Below are positions 11,701 to 22,181 of a stretch of DNA of 64,000 nt, piece by piece. Every line of letters starts with the position of its first letter. Position 1 is the stretch's first letter. The notes under the pieces are model-generated. The model was not told where the DNA came from. It was given only the letters and a program-made list of their open reading frames with translations, and searched no databases. The position numbers and the translations under genes are program-made. Origin of the DNA: Asterochloris sp. CNOR1 (lineage: Eukaryota; Chlorophyta; Trebouxiophyceae; Trebouxiales; Trebouxiaceae). The stretch is taken from assembly GCA_963969365.1 (NCBI GenBank), contig OZ017755.1, forward strand, positions 2,480,001 to 2,544,000, written 5' to 3'.

Positions 11701-14700
11701 TGCTGCAGCGCTACTTCATCAAAAAGGCCTCAGCCTTGCAGCAAGCACTTTGCCCCACAGTGCTAGCTTGACTGACCTCAACAGTCTGTTCAGGGAAGGC
11801 CTCTGCAGGGACCTCTTTCGGTGCTGTTGCACCTCCTCATCAAGCCCTTGGCGATGTGCAGCAAATCAACCACCCCCTGGTTGCTGACTGCACCGCACCT
11901 CGACGATCTCCTCAAGAGCATCCTCTGCTGGGACCCCTTCCTGTGCTGCTGCAGCCTGTAGTTCAGCCTTGAGGCGCAGGATCTCCTCCTGGAACTCACG
12001 CAGCATGGCGTCCTGCAGAGACAATCAAGGCAGACTGTCAGAGACCTGTAGATTGCTGTCATGCAAGGGCCAGATGAGCAGATGATCATAAGTGCTTGGC
12101 AAGTAATGCAATGGCGTTTGGCCTGAAGGGGCGGACCCATTGCACCATTACTAGTGCCAGTGACATCAGCATGTGTTTGTCAGTCTACAACCTTGATTGA
12201 TCTTCGAGAGCATATTGTGGGCCTTGCAACACACTACGGCATGCACTTGAGGCAGATGAGCACCCCCCTCCCCCCCAGTTTCTAGTCTCAGTCAAGGTTG
12301 TGTGAGACAGGCCAGTGTGAAGGTGCACTCAGTGATGGCTGGCCTTGCTGGGACTTTGTCAGTGCACAGCTTGTTTAACGGTCGTCAACACCACTTTGCA
12401 GTGCAGCCACAGGAGCTGTGGCTGCCTCCGTTCCATGCAGCCCATTGCCCTGTGTGCACCCCACTTCAGCCCCTGCAGCCCTCACAGCATGCATTGCCTC
12501 CCTCTCAGCATTCATACGGCCCCACTTCGCTGTGTGCTGTCTGCAACTTCCCCTGCAGCTTTGACGCACGTGGCTCTGCTGAGCAAGCTTGCCTTGGGGT
12601 CCTCGTTGATGCGCGGCTTGTTCTTGATGTTCTTGGCGCGATTGGCATAGCGCAGGGAGCTGACGGTCTCATCGAAGTTGTAGTCGGCCGGGCCGATATT
12701 GGCAATCATGACTGTCTTGGTGTTGCCACCCAGAGAGTCCTGCAGCGAGGCAAGGCACAATGACCACACTGAGCCTGCAGCACATACCTCCCAGGCACTG
12801 CTTGGCCGCAAGCAGCTTAGGTGGCCTAGCTTGAGGGCAGACTTGATCCCATAGGGCTGTTGATGTCTTGTGCAATGGCCTGGCATATGCTGCCTGCCCT
12901 GCCTGAGGCTGTCAGGGCAAGCGTGCCTGCAGAAAGCAAACCCCAGTCTCTGGCAGGAAGGTTCATTCTGGGAGCATGCAGCCCTCGGGTGCTGCCCTGC
13001 AAATTTGGCTGAGTCAGCCTAGACATGCCGAATTTATAGCAGAAAAGGTGGTACAGCCGTTGTGTGTGATTTCTGTCTGCGTCCCTGCGGTTCAGAACGG
13101 AAGCAGTGCATCAGCCGGCAGAACCCGCAGGGCTGGTTGTTTCTGCTGTGTACTCTTTCCTGGTGGTGTGCCCTGCAACAGGGCCAGCAGTCGGCCAGAC
13201 ACCTTTGCTCTCTGCATCAAGTGACAGGCAGGCACAGGCGGAGTCGGACCGCCCAGGCTCCTTCATCAGATGTGATGGTCAGGCACCTGTCGGCTTGGCA
13301 AGTCTGCAGGTGTTGGCCAGTGTACACCACATATACCAACTCTCTGCAGGGACCTGCTCCTCTGCCAAGCCATGTGCAGAACCAGCAGTCTTGGCACAAG
13401 CACTGGCATGCAGAGTAAGCTGTCTGAAGACATTGGAGTAGCCTGACAAGCATGCTCAAGCTCTGCCCTGACTCTGCTGCATGACCATGCACCAGCACCA
13501 GCATGACTATAGTGAGCTAGAGTGTATCGTTGCACCCTCAGAGGGTGGTAACCATGCACCGGCACCAGCATGACCATGGTGAGCTGAGCGCACCTGCAGC
13601 AGCCGGGTGAGCTTGGAGTCGCGATAGGGGACATGCCCGCCAGGCTTGCCGTCCACCAGGGCGCTGATCACGTTGCCCAGGGCCGACAGGGACAGGTTGA
13701 TTTTGGTGGCCTCCTTCAGGCGGTCCCCCGTGGCACCGGTCTTGCTCTGACGCTCGCTGCCGGCCAGGTCGACCAGGTTCAGCTTGCCCACGCGCACGTG
13801 CCCGCTGCCCTGCAGACAGGCCGGTAGCGGCTGGGGATGGCGTGGAGACATAGCTCCCCTGAGGGGAGACCACCTCTGCAGATGCCTGATGCAGGGAGAG
13901 AGGTGGGACCATCATCTTCCCCTGCAGCATGGCAAGGAGGGAGGCCATAGCCGCCTACTGACCAACGCGTCACCACCACCGACCTTGTGCACAGGCAGCA
14001 GTCCAAGTGCTGAGCCGCACGGCCTGAGACAACGGCAACGTCTGCTGCACAGAATGGAGCGCGTGCAGCGCCCACAAGACGGCTGCGCAGCCGCAGCCTG
14101 TAGGGGCTGCACTGATGACCCCCTTGCTGCCAATGCCCTGCTGCGTCTAAAGCAGACCAGGCACACTGACCTTTCAGATTCGCCACCACAGATGCCGGTG
14201 CATGGCAGACACACACAAGCACCTGCAGCACCCAGGAAGCTGCTCTGTCGGTGCTGCTGCCGCATACTGGGTCACTCAGGTCGCCTCAAAAACTGCTGCA
14301 GGCACTCGTCTGCTGCGGCAGTCCTGACTGTCGTGTTGCTGGGCACCCACCTGGCTGCTGACTTGCAGCTGTCACATGTGCTTGATGAGGGCGGTGCAGC
14401 CGGAGGTGGCTGCACAGGCCCACCTGTAATTGCCATGCTGTCTTGTTCAGGCTGCTCCAGTGCTGTATGGCTACTACAGCAGCTGTGTGTGGCTGCACCA
14501 AAAACAACACATCTCCCTCACCTGCTGCAGGCACTCCACTGTGTGGGTGGAGCTTTTACGATTGCCTGTGTGCAGGGCCGCTGCTTGCTGGGGGACATTG
14601 CACACAGGGCACACCTACTGGTGGCCTGCACTAGACTGCCGTGGATGCCCCACTGCTGTGTAGCTGCCTTAGCGCCTTGAGACTGCACAGAGTGCGTCTG

Positions 14701-17303
14701 CCTGTGCAGTGCCCTGCCATAGGCATTTCATTGTGATGGTGAAGATTTCATGCAAGCACAGCTGAGTGCTTTCACCACATAGCAATCCTGCTACGGTTGG
14801 CCCAAATGCCACTGAACCTCATGTGGCCACTTTCCTGCTGCAGGCGCTTGCCTGTGCTGCAACTCTCTTGTGCTGCATAGAATGGTTGTATTTGTGAAAT
14901 TTGGGCTGGTGACACTCACCTCGCCAGTGCCCTGCTGCAGGCGCTCTACTGTGATGGTGAAGATCGAATGTGAGCGACTGCTGTCCTGGTTCATGAGGGT
15001 TGCCCCCACGCTGCGATTCTTCTTGCCAACCTGCAGGATGTGCAGCAGCAGCAGCATACTCGAGGTAAGACAGTGAGCTCCTGTGCAGTACATGTTGCTG
15101 CCTTGAAGCCCAGCTGTTGCATGGCACCACCTGTAAGGAGCTGGCTGAGTAGTGCTGCATTGGGCTGGCCTTGCTGACAGCAAACCTGCCTGCTGTGCGG
15201 GGACACAGCCGCTTTGGCATGCACAAGACGCCATTGGACTGCCTGCGGTCAAACCCACAGTACAGGCCAGGAGTATTAACATGCACCCCTCATGGCTGGG
15301 CTGTGATGCCGCATAAGCACCAGTGCACACCCAGCATGTGGCCAGGCGGCGATGCTGCAGAACCAGCTGCAGCACGCTGCAAACCTCCTGCATGCTTTGG
15401 GCTATGTAGCTATAAGACAGAAGCATGAACATCATGGGCTGCAGCCCTGAGCTGTGATGCAGGCAACATACCAGCATTGCATTTGAGCAATGGCACAGCA
15501 GCAGCCTCAGCCGAGCTTGCTGGCTGATCGCAGAGATGGTCATTGCAGCAGCGCTGACGCGCTGCCAGTCAGCTGCAGAAGGCAGCGCAAGGTCTCGAGC
15601 TCACCTCCAGCACGCTGGTGATCTCCTGCACGCTCTTGACTACAAAGCTGTTGAGCTCCTTGACGTAGACGCCACTCTCGCTGTGCTCCTTCAGTTCCAG
15701 CTTGTTCTTAGGGTTCTTGCTCAGCAGGTCTCGCACCTGCAACATTTCTGTGGTTGAAATGAGCAACTCATTTGCAGCAGCCGAAGGTCCTGCGCAGGTA
15801 GTGTGCATCACTTGTGAGGTGCACAGCTCTGGGTTGGGGATGTGACCACGTGCAGCATTGCCTGTGCAGCAGCAAGGCAGGATGGCACCAGCTGCTTGCC
15901 AAGCTGATCATCTCCTGTGGGCACCCAAGTTGCACTGTCACATAGGAACCTGCCTCAACATGCCAAAGCTCCCAGGGCACACAGCTTGTCTTTCACAGCG
16001 CAGAGATGGGCTCAGCACTTGCCTCCTCATTGTAGATCTCGAGGAAGCTAGCTCGCACCAGAAACTGGTGGTTCTCTGATACCTACATGCAGGCAACAAT
16101 GAGCATTAGACATGCTATGGGTGAGCGCAGAATGACAGATGCAGCTGGAGTACAATGCATGTGCTGTCATAATCCATGCTGTGCGGGCAAAGCCAATCAG
16201 AGGAGCAGAGCCAGCTGCAAGCCATGAAGCACCGTGTAGGCCATGTGACGCACTCTGCTGCCTGCTTGGCGCACTGTTGGCACAATCCAGGCTGACCTGG
16301 ATTGCATCGAAGATGTGGCCAAACGCTTTGGGGATGATGCCGCGCTCAGTGTCCCCATGCCCGCCGTCCATGGTGTGGGTCTTGCCTGTTCCGGTCTGCG
16401 TGCAGGAACAGCTGTCTCAGACTGCCCTGCCTGCTTCCCAAGGTGTGGGTCTTGCCTGTACCAGTCTGCATGCAGGTTGAGCCGCTCTGTCTGTGTCGTC
16501 TGGGCCATATATGGGAGGGATCAGCCTCATGTGAAAAAACTGCCCTTTGCGTACAGGCAAGGAGCAGAGCTTGCAGCAGACAGGCCCCTGCCAGCAGAAG
16601 TCAACCTGAAGCTCTACAGCTGCTGCTTTTCCTCATCACCATGGGAAGCACAAAGTGCTTGGCAGTCATCTGAGCTTGGCAGCTGTCCCTGCTCGAGAGC
16701 AGATCCGACAATGTCACAGCAAGTGCTGGGCTGTCACAGACCTTATGCAGACATACATGATGCTACCAGAGCTTACATGCCAAATCGCCCAGCAGTGGCA
16801 CTGACCTGACCATAGGCAAACACGGTGCCATTGTACCCTTCCAGCACGCTGTCCACGATAGGCAGGGCAGTCTGTTCATAAACTGTCTGCTGAGAACAGT
16901 TCCAGTCAAAGACAGAATCAAAGGTGAAAGCCTTGGGCGGATCTGCTCCCGCTGGCTCCTTCACCAGGACCTGTCATGGTGGCATGAGCAGAGGATCAGT
17001 GCAGGGGCCTGTGTCTGCCCTGAGCTGTGTGCTTAAACTGGATTGCTTTGCCAACATGCAAGCATGAGCAGCAAGCTGGGCCGTCACTGGATCAGCTGGC
17101 AATGGCCAACCTGATGCCATGTACTCCAGATGAAAGCGTTCACTGTGGTCCAGTTTAATGAGCTTGTCTACCTTTGACAGGGCAGTGTCCACATCCACGA
17201 TGCGTTGCCTGCCCTCTGCCACCTCCTTGCTGTTCAGGGGCCGGCATCTGACCACCACCTTCACACATTCTGCAGTGCTGGCTGGGCCAGTGGGTCCTGG
17301 CAT
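5743..17303 (-). CDS. FLA10: Kinesin-2 motor subunit, FLA10/KIF3 type (18 exons, 785 aa)
   Basis: Plus-end microtubule motor that drives anterograde intraflagellar transport as part of heterotrimeric kinesin-2. Exons in reading order: 17303-17172, 16970-16806, 16395-16297, 16082-16023, 15736-15605, 15030-14920, 13809-13594, 12739-12593, 12012-11899, 11084-10962, 9960-9797, 8800-8659, 8439-8362, 8194-8099, 7820-7716, 7041-6898, 6311-6192, 5952-5743. All joins keep frame; 785 aa matches the known size of Chlamydomonas FLA10. Motor domain, residues ~10-345: P-loop [10 protein letters not shown] at 98-107, switch [10 protein letters not shown] at 210-218, switch II DLAGSE at 247-252, then [10 protein letters not shown]. 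Residues ~355-620 are coiled-coil (for example [16 protein letters not shown]). The tail has the family-typical [19 protein letters not shown] and [20 protein letters not shown], then a basic Arg/Ser/Pro end. No catalytic residue is missing. Four introns use GC donors (after exons 4, 8, 12 and 17). Introns are full of echoes of neighbouring exons. Confidence 0.95.
6284..6396 (-). repeat. Echo of kinesin exon 17 start
   Basis: The exon 17 border (minus-strand acceptor at 6312-6313, reading AAAALGDHN) is repeated about 65 bp upstream in the intron at 6349-6384, where it would read AAAALAITT. Both carry the same GCGGCAGCAGCCCT core. Confidence 0.75.
7021..7285 (-). repeat. Three-copy echo array at kinesin exon 16 acceptor
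   Basis: The exon 16 start (CTGCAG then LMKRAHW, acceptor at 7042-7043) is repeated at about 7129-7150 and 7251-7275, spacings 106 and 122 bp. The middle copy has an in-frame stop; the far copy still reads LLKEAHWDQ after a CTGTAG acceptor. Surrounding sequence (a GCATGCC/TTGCAGTG block) also repeats, so the whole ~110-bp unit was duplicated. Confidence 0.8.
8790..9310 (-). repeat. ~105-bp tandem array derived from kinesin exon 12 border
   Basis: The real border (minus-strand CTGCAG at 8801-8806, reading [11 protein letters not shown]) recurs upstream in the intron with junctions ending near 8909, 9011 and 9120, offsets of 103, 102 and 109 bp. One copy reads [14 protein letters not shown] second shared block (TCCTGGCAG or close variants near 8834, 8940, 9032, 9155 and 9277) keeps the same spacing, so the unit covers intron as well as exon edge. 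This is the longest echo array in the window. Confidence 0.75.
9600..10190 (-). repeat. Echoes flanking kinesin coiled-coil exon 11
   Basis: The start of exon 11 (acceptor at 9961-9962, reading [16 protein letters not shown]) is echoed upstream at 10043-10073, which reads [17 protein letters not shown] and then stops. A weaker echo lies at about 10130-10185 ([13 protein letters not shown]). The exon's downstream end ([16 protein letters not shown]) is echoed in the next intron near 9606-9665 as [15 protein letters not shown]. Both borders of one exon have therefore been duplicated outward. Confidence 0.7.
16440..16478 (-). other. Decoy P-loop exon start in kinesin intron 2
   Basis: A 35-nt copy of the exon 3 border sits exactly 70 bp upstream of the real one (real 16372-16406, copy 16442-16476) with about four mismatches. 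It keeps a GCAG acceptor and reads TGTGKTHT, the nucleotide-binding loop, then diverges to LGSRAV and a stop. If used as acceptor it would truncate the motor, so it is a decoy or poison splice site. Confidence 0.85.
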
Positions 17304-17740
17304 GTCAAACAGTGGCTGAAATGACCAGCTGTCGAAGAAGGAACTGGTGGTTCCGGCTGGCTCGGAGCCTTGATTGGGCCGTAAGTTGCAAGGGTGTCCA
17401 AGAAAGGGTCGAAAGAAAGACAGCCGATGTTCATGGCGATTACATGCCTCTCATCCACACCGCAGCAGCTACAATGGAGTTTGTGTTGCTTGCCTACAGG
17501 TACGCCTTGTTGACAGCACTGAGAATGATGTTGCTGAATTGCAGGAGAGAGCAGGGAAAGGAGACATCGTGATGAGGGAGCAAGCCTGGGCCACTGCGCA
17601 ATGATTGCATGCAACACTATGCAATTGGAGCTGCATTGCCTGTCAGGACTCGAAGTTGTTGTGGGACACAGTGGAAAGGGACGAGTGCTTTGCCTCATCA
17701 ACACCTGTACCTGCTGGCCAGGGTATGAAGTCACCACAAT

Positions 17741-18118
17741 TTGCAGTCTCAGCCACTGAGTCCAGCAAGAAGATGTGGGGGCCCTGATCAGCAGTTTGTC
17801 AGACTAGGCAGGCACAGGCTCTGGGCGGCAATCACAATAAGCGCAACCGCATGGCTGGTCAGCAGTCGGGGTCTCGCTCAGCGGCTGTCCAGCGGCCTGG
17901 CTAGGGACAAGCGCCTAGAATCTTTTCAGGGCAGCCAGGCGGCAGCAGAGCACAAGTTGGCCGCGGGACAGCCTGCCTCTGCCAATGAGGCTGAGTGTAA
18001 GATGCCTGAAGAAGAGCAATCTGAGCTTCAGGCTGCACGGCCACATAAGCCTAGGGAGCAGCGGCACATTGTGAGGGGGCTGAGCAGCAGCTGGCAGGGG
18101 CGACAGCAAATGCATTAA
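17741..18118 (+). CDS. Possible small hypothetical plus-strand exon
   Basis: Open frame ending at 18118 whose last ~75 residues are hydrophilic and Gln/Ala/Glu/Lys-rich (for example AAAEHKLAAGQPASANE) after a short hydrophobic patch (LWAAITISATAWLV). Upstream, an acceptor-like CTACAG at about 17500 precedes a short open stretch ending at 17604. Codon use is not clearly coding and I recognise no family. It could be an exon of a gene divergent from kinesin, or chance. Confidence 0.2.
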   Translation: MQSQPLSPARRCGGPDQQFVRLGRHRLWAAITISATAWLVSSRGLAQRLSSGLARDKRLESFQGSQAAAEHKLAAGQPASANEAECKMPEEEQSELQAARPHKPREQRHIVRGLSSSWQGRQQMH

Positions 18119-18418
18119 GAGCCTGTAGCATCCAGCGCAGAATGGCAGGGTTCCAAGGTGCTTGGCATCAGGTAGAGGGGCGTCTGCTGGGCAGCCACTT
18201 AAAGCAGTCAGAGCAGGACTTGTCTGGGACACAGTCATTCACATAGCAGGAATGTTGCTGGCAATGTGACACCTGCTTGTACAGGAGCAAGTGCCAGCAC
18301 ATCAGCTTGCACCCACCCTGTACACCCTTTGAGGTTTTCATGTTTCAGCTTGGCAGCAAATCCACCATCACAATAAATGGACTCCGTCTTGAAAGGAGCA
18401 CGCTTAGGGTCCTGTGCT

Positions 18419-18423
18419 TTACA
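18419..18423 (-). promoter_or_regulatory. TGTAA poly(A) signal for NDUFS4
   Basis: TGTAA on the minus strand (TTACA on plus) about 225 nt past the NDUFS4 stop. TGTAA is the usual poly(A) signal of green algae. Confidence 0.45.
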
Positions 18424-18646
18424 TGCAATTGACTGGCCCTCAAGGCACCACGACATGCAGCAGAAGCACTGCATGGAGCATTGACACTGTTATCATGTGG
18501 TGACTGCTGCATAAGAAAGTTACCTCAAGCAGCAGCGCCCTTCATGACTGGCCAGCAGGTCTTGCTGATGACTCCTTCACTTTATCGCAATTGCAAAGTG
18601 CATTTGGTTCAAGACAGATTGCAAGCTGTTCAGCTCTTCTTGATAG

Positions 18647-20454
18647 TCACTTGGTGCTGCCCTTGGTCTGCTTGCCGCTGGGCTTGCCAGCACCCGCCTG
18701 CTCAGAGGGCAGGCCGCCGATGGGGTATCCAGCGCGCTTCACGCTGTAGTTGTCTCCATACCCAGCGAAGCGCTTGGTACGGTCTGTCCGCTTCATAGTG
18801 GGTTCTCGAACCTCGTACTCCCACCTGGGGCCGGCAACAGGGGTTGTGAGGTTGACTCATATCAGGAGCGGGACTTGTGAGGCTTACGCATGGCAGGCAG
18901 CAGCAGATGGCTGCCAGGAGAGTATGGCAGGCTTCACGAGGTGTGAGGCTTGAGCAAGCCGCAGGCAGTATCAGGCAGGTGTGAGAGCAGCAGCCTGCCA
19001 GACATGAAACAATGAAACGCTGGAAAGCAAGTTCAGGCAATCCTCAGTTGAGCACATCATCACAGCAATGACTTTGCACTGTCTCAAGGGCCTCTGCAAC
19101 TGGCACACAGCACTCCATACCCAAGCAGGGAACAGAAGCCCCGCTGCCAGAGCACAGCAGCACTGCCCCCTCAGCAAGAACAAATGCTGCGCTGCACATG
19201 CTGGGTTGGAGCAGAAGCTAGATGCAGCACGTTGCTATGTTTGAGCATGCCCCCCAACAAAGGTGATGAAGGGAGTCCTTGACGCCAACCAAGAACCGCA
19301 ATGGGAAGTCCAGCCAGATGCCAGGGCGCACCCATGCTTGTCAGCGAAGGCGATTGCTGCCTCCCTGCTGCCAAACTCCAGGCCTGATCGGGCAACTGTG
19401 TCCACAGGGTCTGCGGTGGATGTCCAGCCAATCAGTGGGTTCTCCCACCTGCACAGAGCAGCTTCAGGCATAAGCGTGGCAGGGCTAGGCAGGCAGCAGA
19501 GGTTGGGAGCTGTTTGCAGTGGCTTGCACAGACCAGCCTCGGGCATGGCCAGCAGTTCTCAGGCCACACTGAAAGGCGCAGTGTTTTAAATGCGGTGTCA
19601 GCAGCAGATGGGTGCCCTCTGTGCTTCAGCAAACTTTTTGTGGAAACTGAAAAGTGGGTGCTGGATGCGCTTCGGCTGCCAGCAAGCACAGTGTGCCGAC
19701 AGAGCAGTTCCTGCGCACAGTCCAGGCAGCAGCGGCCAGCCGAAGCCTGTTGGCATCCATCAGCCCAGCGGCTGGACCATCCAGGACATGACCATGGGCA
19801 CTGCCTCTGGCTGCAAGTGCCCTCACTTCTGCATGTTCTGAAAAGCGATTTTCCACCCTGGGCCCTTGCCGAGAGGCCCTGCTGTCCTGCTGCTGCCCTG
19901 CTGGGACGCAGTTCTGGAAGGGGCATAGATGACAACCTGCAGTAAGCAAACACCCTGTCATTTCCCTGCTTCAAGCTGCTGGTGCTCAAAGGGGTTGTTG
20001 GGAGGCGATCCCAGAAGCTCACTCTGTGGGGGGGCTGACGCTCAGCAGCAGGGTGTAGGAAGCAGCAGGGACAGTGCAGATGAGTGCAGATCCTGTTGCA
20101 GCTGCCCCATGTGGACCCCGGGCAGGAGCAATGCAGCAACGTGCAGCCTGGTGCGGTGGAGAGCAAGCCAGTAATGAGATCAGCAGTGGGCGCGGTGCAG
20201 CAGGTGCGAACAGGGTCGGTGGATGCATCACCTTTGGCAGCCATCCAACATTGCAGTGAGAGCAACACCAAAATGCTGCACACCCTCCGCATGCAAGCAC
20301 ACCCCACCTGACGCCTCAGGATGCCTTCAGGTGCTCCGCAGATAAGTCCAATCTCGCCCTTTGCCACAGCAGCGTCTGCAAAGGCGCGACAGCCCAGCAG
20401 GCAGGTGGTCTGCTGCTGGCTGCGCACCAGGCGGCAGGCTGCCTGCCGGAGCAT
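18647..20454 (-). CDS. NDUFS4: NADH dehydrogenase iron-sulfur protein 4 (complex I 18-kDa subunit), mitochondrial
   Basis: Accessory subunit of respiratory complex I at the matrix arm. Exons: 20454-20308, 19936-19827, 19448-19332, 18824-18647; frame continuous, 183 aa. Residues 1 to ~30 form an Arg/Ala/Leu/Cys-rich mitochondrial presequence. Family marks in order: [55 protein letters not shown]. The C-terminus is Gly/Lys-rich ([15 protein letters not shown]), in line with the short basic tail of the family. Introns of 371, 378 and 507 bp. Divergent from the BTB-like gene with 472 bp between start codons. Confidence 0.93.
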
Positions 20455-20926
20455 GCTTTCAGCTGCTGCTTTGTGTCACACCCCAGATGTCTGCCTTGGG
20501 CCCAGGGCCTGTGCTCAGCTGTCTGCTGTGAATGCTAACTAGTCCTGCAAGTCACTCTGCATGCTTTGACAAAGCCCCGAGCAGGATGTTGCACACGCCT
20601 GAAGCATGACAGAACATGCGGCCTTTCACCTTCAGATTCAATGACATGAAGTAATGGAATGCTTTGTTGCTATGTGACCTTTGCTGCTGTGTGAACAAAG
20701 TTTTTCTGGTTTCATTTTCAGGAGTCCCGGGACTTTGTTGGCAGACCAGCCTGCCAGAAAAGACCTGGCCGGTGCTCTTCAGTACCTCGACCAGGCATTC
20801 CGCAGGAAAGACGACTTGGCAGCAAGACCATTCAATGGTCTTTACAGCAGGCATGGCCCTGTCTAGCAAGCTAGCAAGATCAAGTCCAGGTTGTGCTGGT
20901 CCAGACAGCAGCACCCGCTTCATCTG
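20455..20926. other. Divergent promoter region, NDUFS4 / BTB-like gene
   Basis: 472 bp between two outward start codons. A short plus-strand open stretch (20721-20866, containing DLAGALQYLDQAFRRKDDLA) follows an acceptor-like TTTTCAG and ends in a stop. It looks mildly coding but cannot be joined to a neighbour in frame. No clear promoter motif. Confidence 0.4.
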
Positions 20927-22181
20927 ATGCATCAGCAGGGCAACCGAATTGGTGAGTGCACAAAGCTGGGGCGCTTTCTAGCCTGCTGCCATGGACAAGC
21001 ACTGTGATGACTGTGGCAGTCTGATCTGCCTGCAGTGGCCAGCAAACGACCCAGGACAGAAGGGGACTCTGCGTCCTCAGCCTCCCTGGTCCCTCTGGAG
21101 GACATGACCAACCCCAAAGAACAGCTGGACCTTTGCAAGGTCATCCTTATCAGCTCGCAAGACAACTCCCTCAGAGTCAGGACCAGCCCCAATATCCTTC
21201 TCCTACACAGCAAGCAGCTACTGAGTGCAGCCATGAATGTGGAGGGCCCCCTCACCTTAAATTGCTGCAAGGGTGCAATGAGTGTCCTGGACCTGCTATT
21301 TTGGGCACAAGAGTGGAAGAAGATTGTCCGGCGTCTCACACATGAGGTCAGGCATGCCACGTACTGCCTTGCAGCTATAGCAACACATACGCACCCCACA
21401 GCCAAATACAGATCTGCGAAGCAGATCCCAGCACCCACACTTGCACCGGCCCCCTGCTGACTGCTTCAGATATCGTGCTGGAGTATGCTGGCGCTTGGTG
21501 ATTGCTTCAAATCCCCGTCTGCAGGACCTACTCAACCTCTTTGAGGTGGCCCAGATGTGGCAGATTGATGCCGTGACACATGAAATGCCAGATTTCATCA
21601 GCAGGCATCGCTGGCGGACAGAGCAGGGGCAGTCTGCGCTGGCGGACCTCTATGCCCGGCCCAATCTAGGTGTGCGTGTCTACCAAGCTGCCATCTTTGA
21701 GCTCTTGAACGCTGCTGGGCCGGAGCCCACCAAACTCTTGCGGCTGGTGCCTAGCCCGCAGGAGGGACATCTCCTCTGTCCCTCAGCCTCCCTCACTCAC
21801 CGAGCTGTTGAGTGTCTGAACGGTGCCCAGTTGCCCCTGATCTCATTTGGTGATGCATCAACTTTGCTCCGACACCTTGACACGATGGCAGCGATACTTG
21901 CTGAGCCACATCCAGGCAGCGCCGGTCAGCTTGCTCTTCTGAATGCACTGCATTCAAAAGCTGTAAAGGACGCCCCAAAAATGCATTGCGAACCACTCAC
22001 GTACTTTCCAGCCCATGGGGCCATTGGCATGACATGCAGCAGCCTAGATCGCTGCATCAAAGACATGTTGCATCACTATCTGTGTGAGGCCATTAAGATT
22101 CGAGATGGCATGCCAGACAAGGGCCCTCCAATTACAGTACCCAAGGCCATGGGGTGCTCAGATTGTTTGCTTAGTCCCTGA
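20927..22181 (+). CDS. BTB/POZ-like domain protein, function unknown (3 exons)
   Basis: Exons 20927-20951, 21036-21346, 21525-22181; 330 aa. The start is the ATG at 20927 (MHQQGNRI), which splices in frame to VASKRPRTEGD. Residues ~38-110 resemble an algal BTB/POZ fold: DLCKVILISSQDNSLRV, then HSKQLLSAAMNVEG, then a leucine-rich helix, LLNLFEVAQMWQID and further helices. This suggests a protein-interaction module, possibly a cullin-3 adaptor, but the second half shows no known partner domain. Exon 3 is long (657 nt). The assignment rests on fold-like pattern only; it could be another helical repeat protein. Confidence 0.6.

Larger units (their letters stand above)
17304..18646. other. Region between kinesin 5' end and NDUFS4 3' end
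   Basis: 1.34 kb containing the kinesin promoter side and the NDUFS4 3' UTR. The latter is marked by a TGTAA on the minus strand at 18419-18423. A possible plus-strand coding stretch is listed separately. Nothing else is recognisable. Confidence 0.5.

Noticed and set aside
13784-14680. 298-codon plus-strand open frame
   Set aside because: Antisense to a verified kinesin exon (13809-13594) and its intron; composition follows the GC-rich complement. No family resemblance.
19432-20454. Single 340-codon reading of the NDUFS4 region
   Set aside because: It reads through introns; only its first 49 codons match the gene, and the split model gives the proper NDUFS4 sequence.
20664-20866. Open segment containing DLAGALQYLDQAFRRKD as its own gene
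   Set aside because: Ends in a stop 60 bp before the BTB-like start and cannot be linked to any upstream exon in the 472-bp gap.
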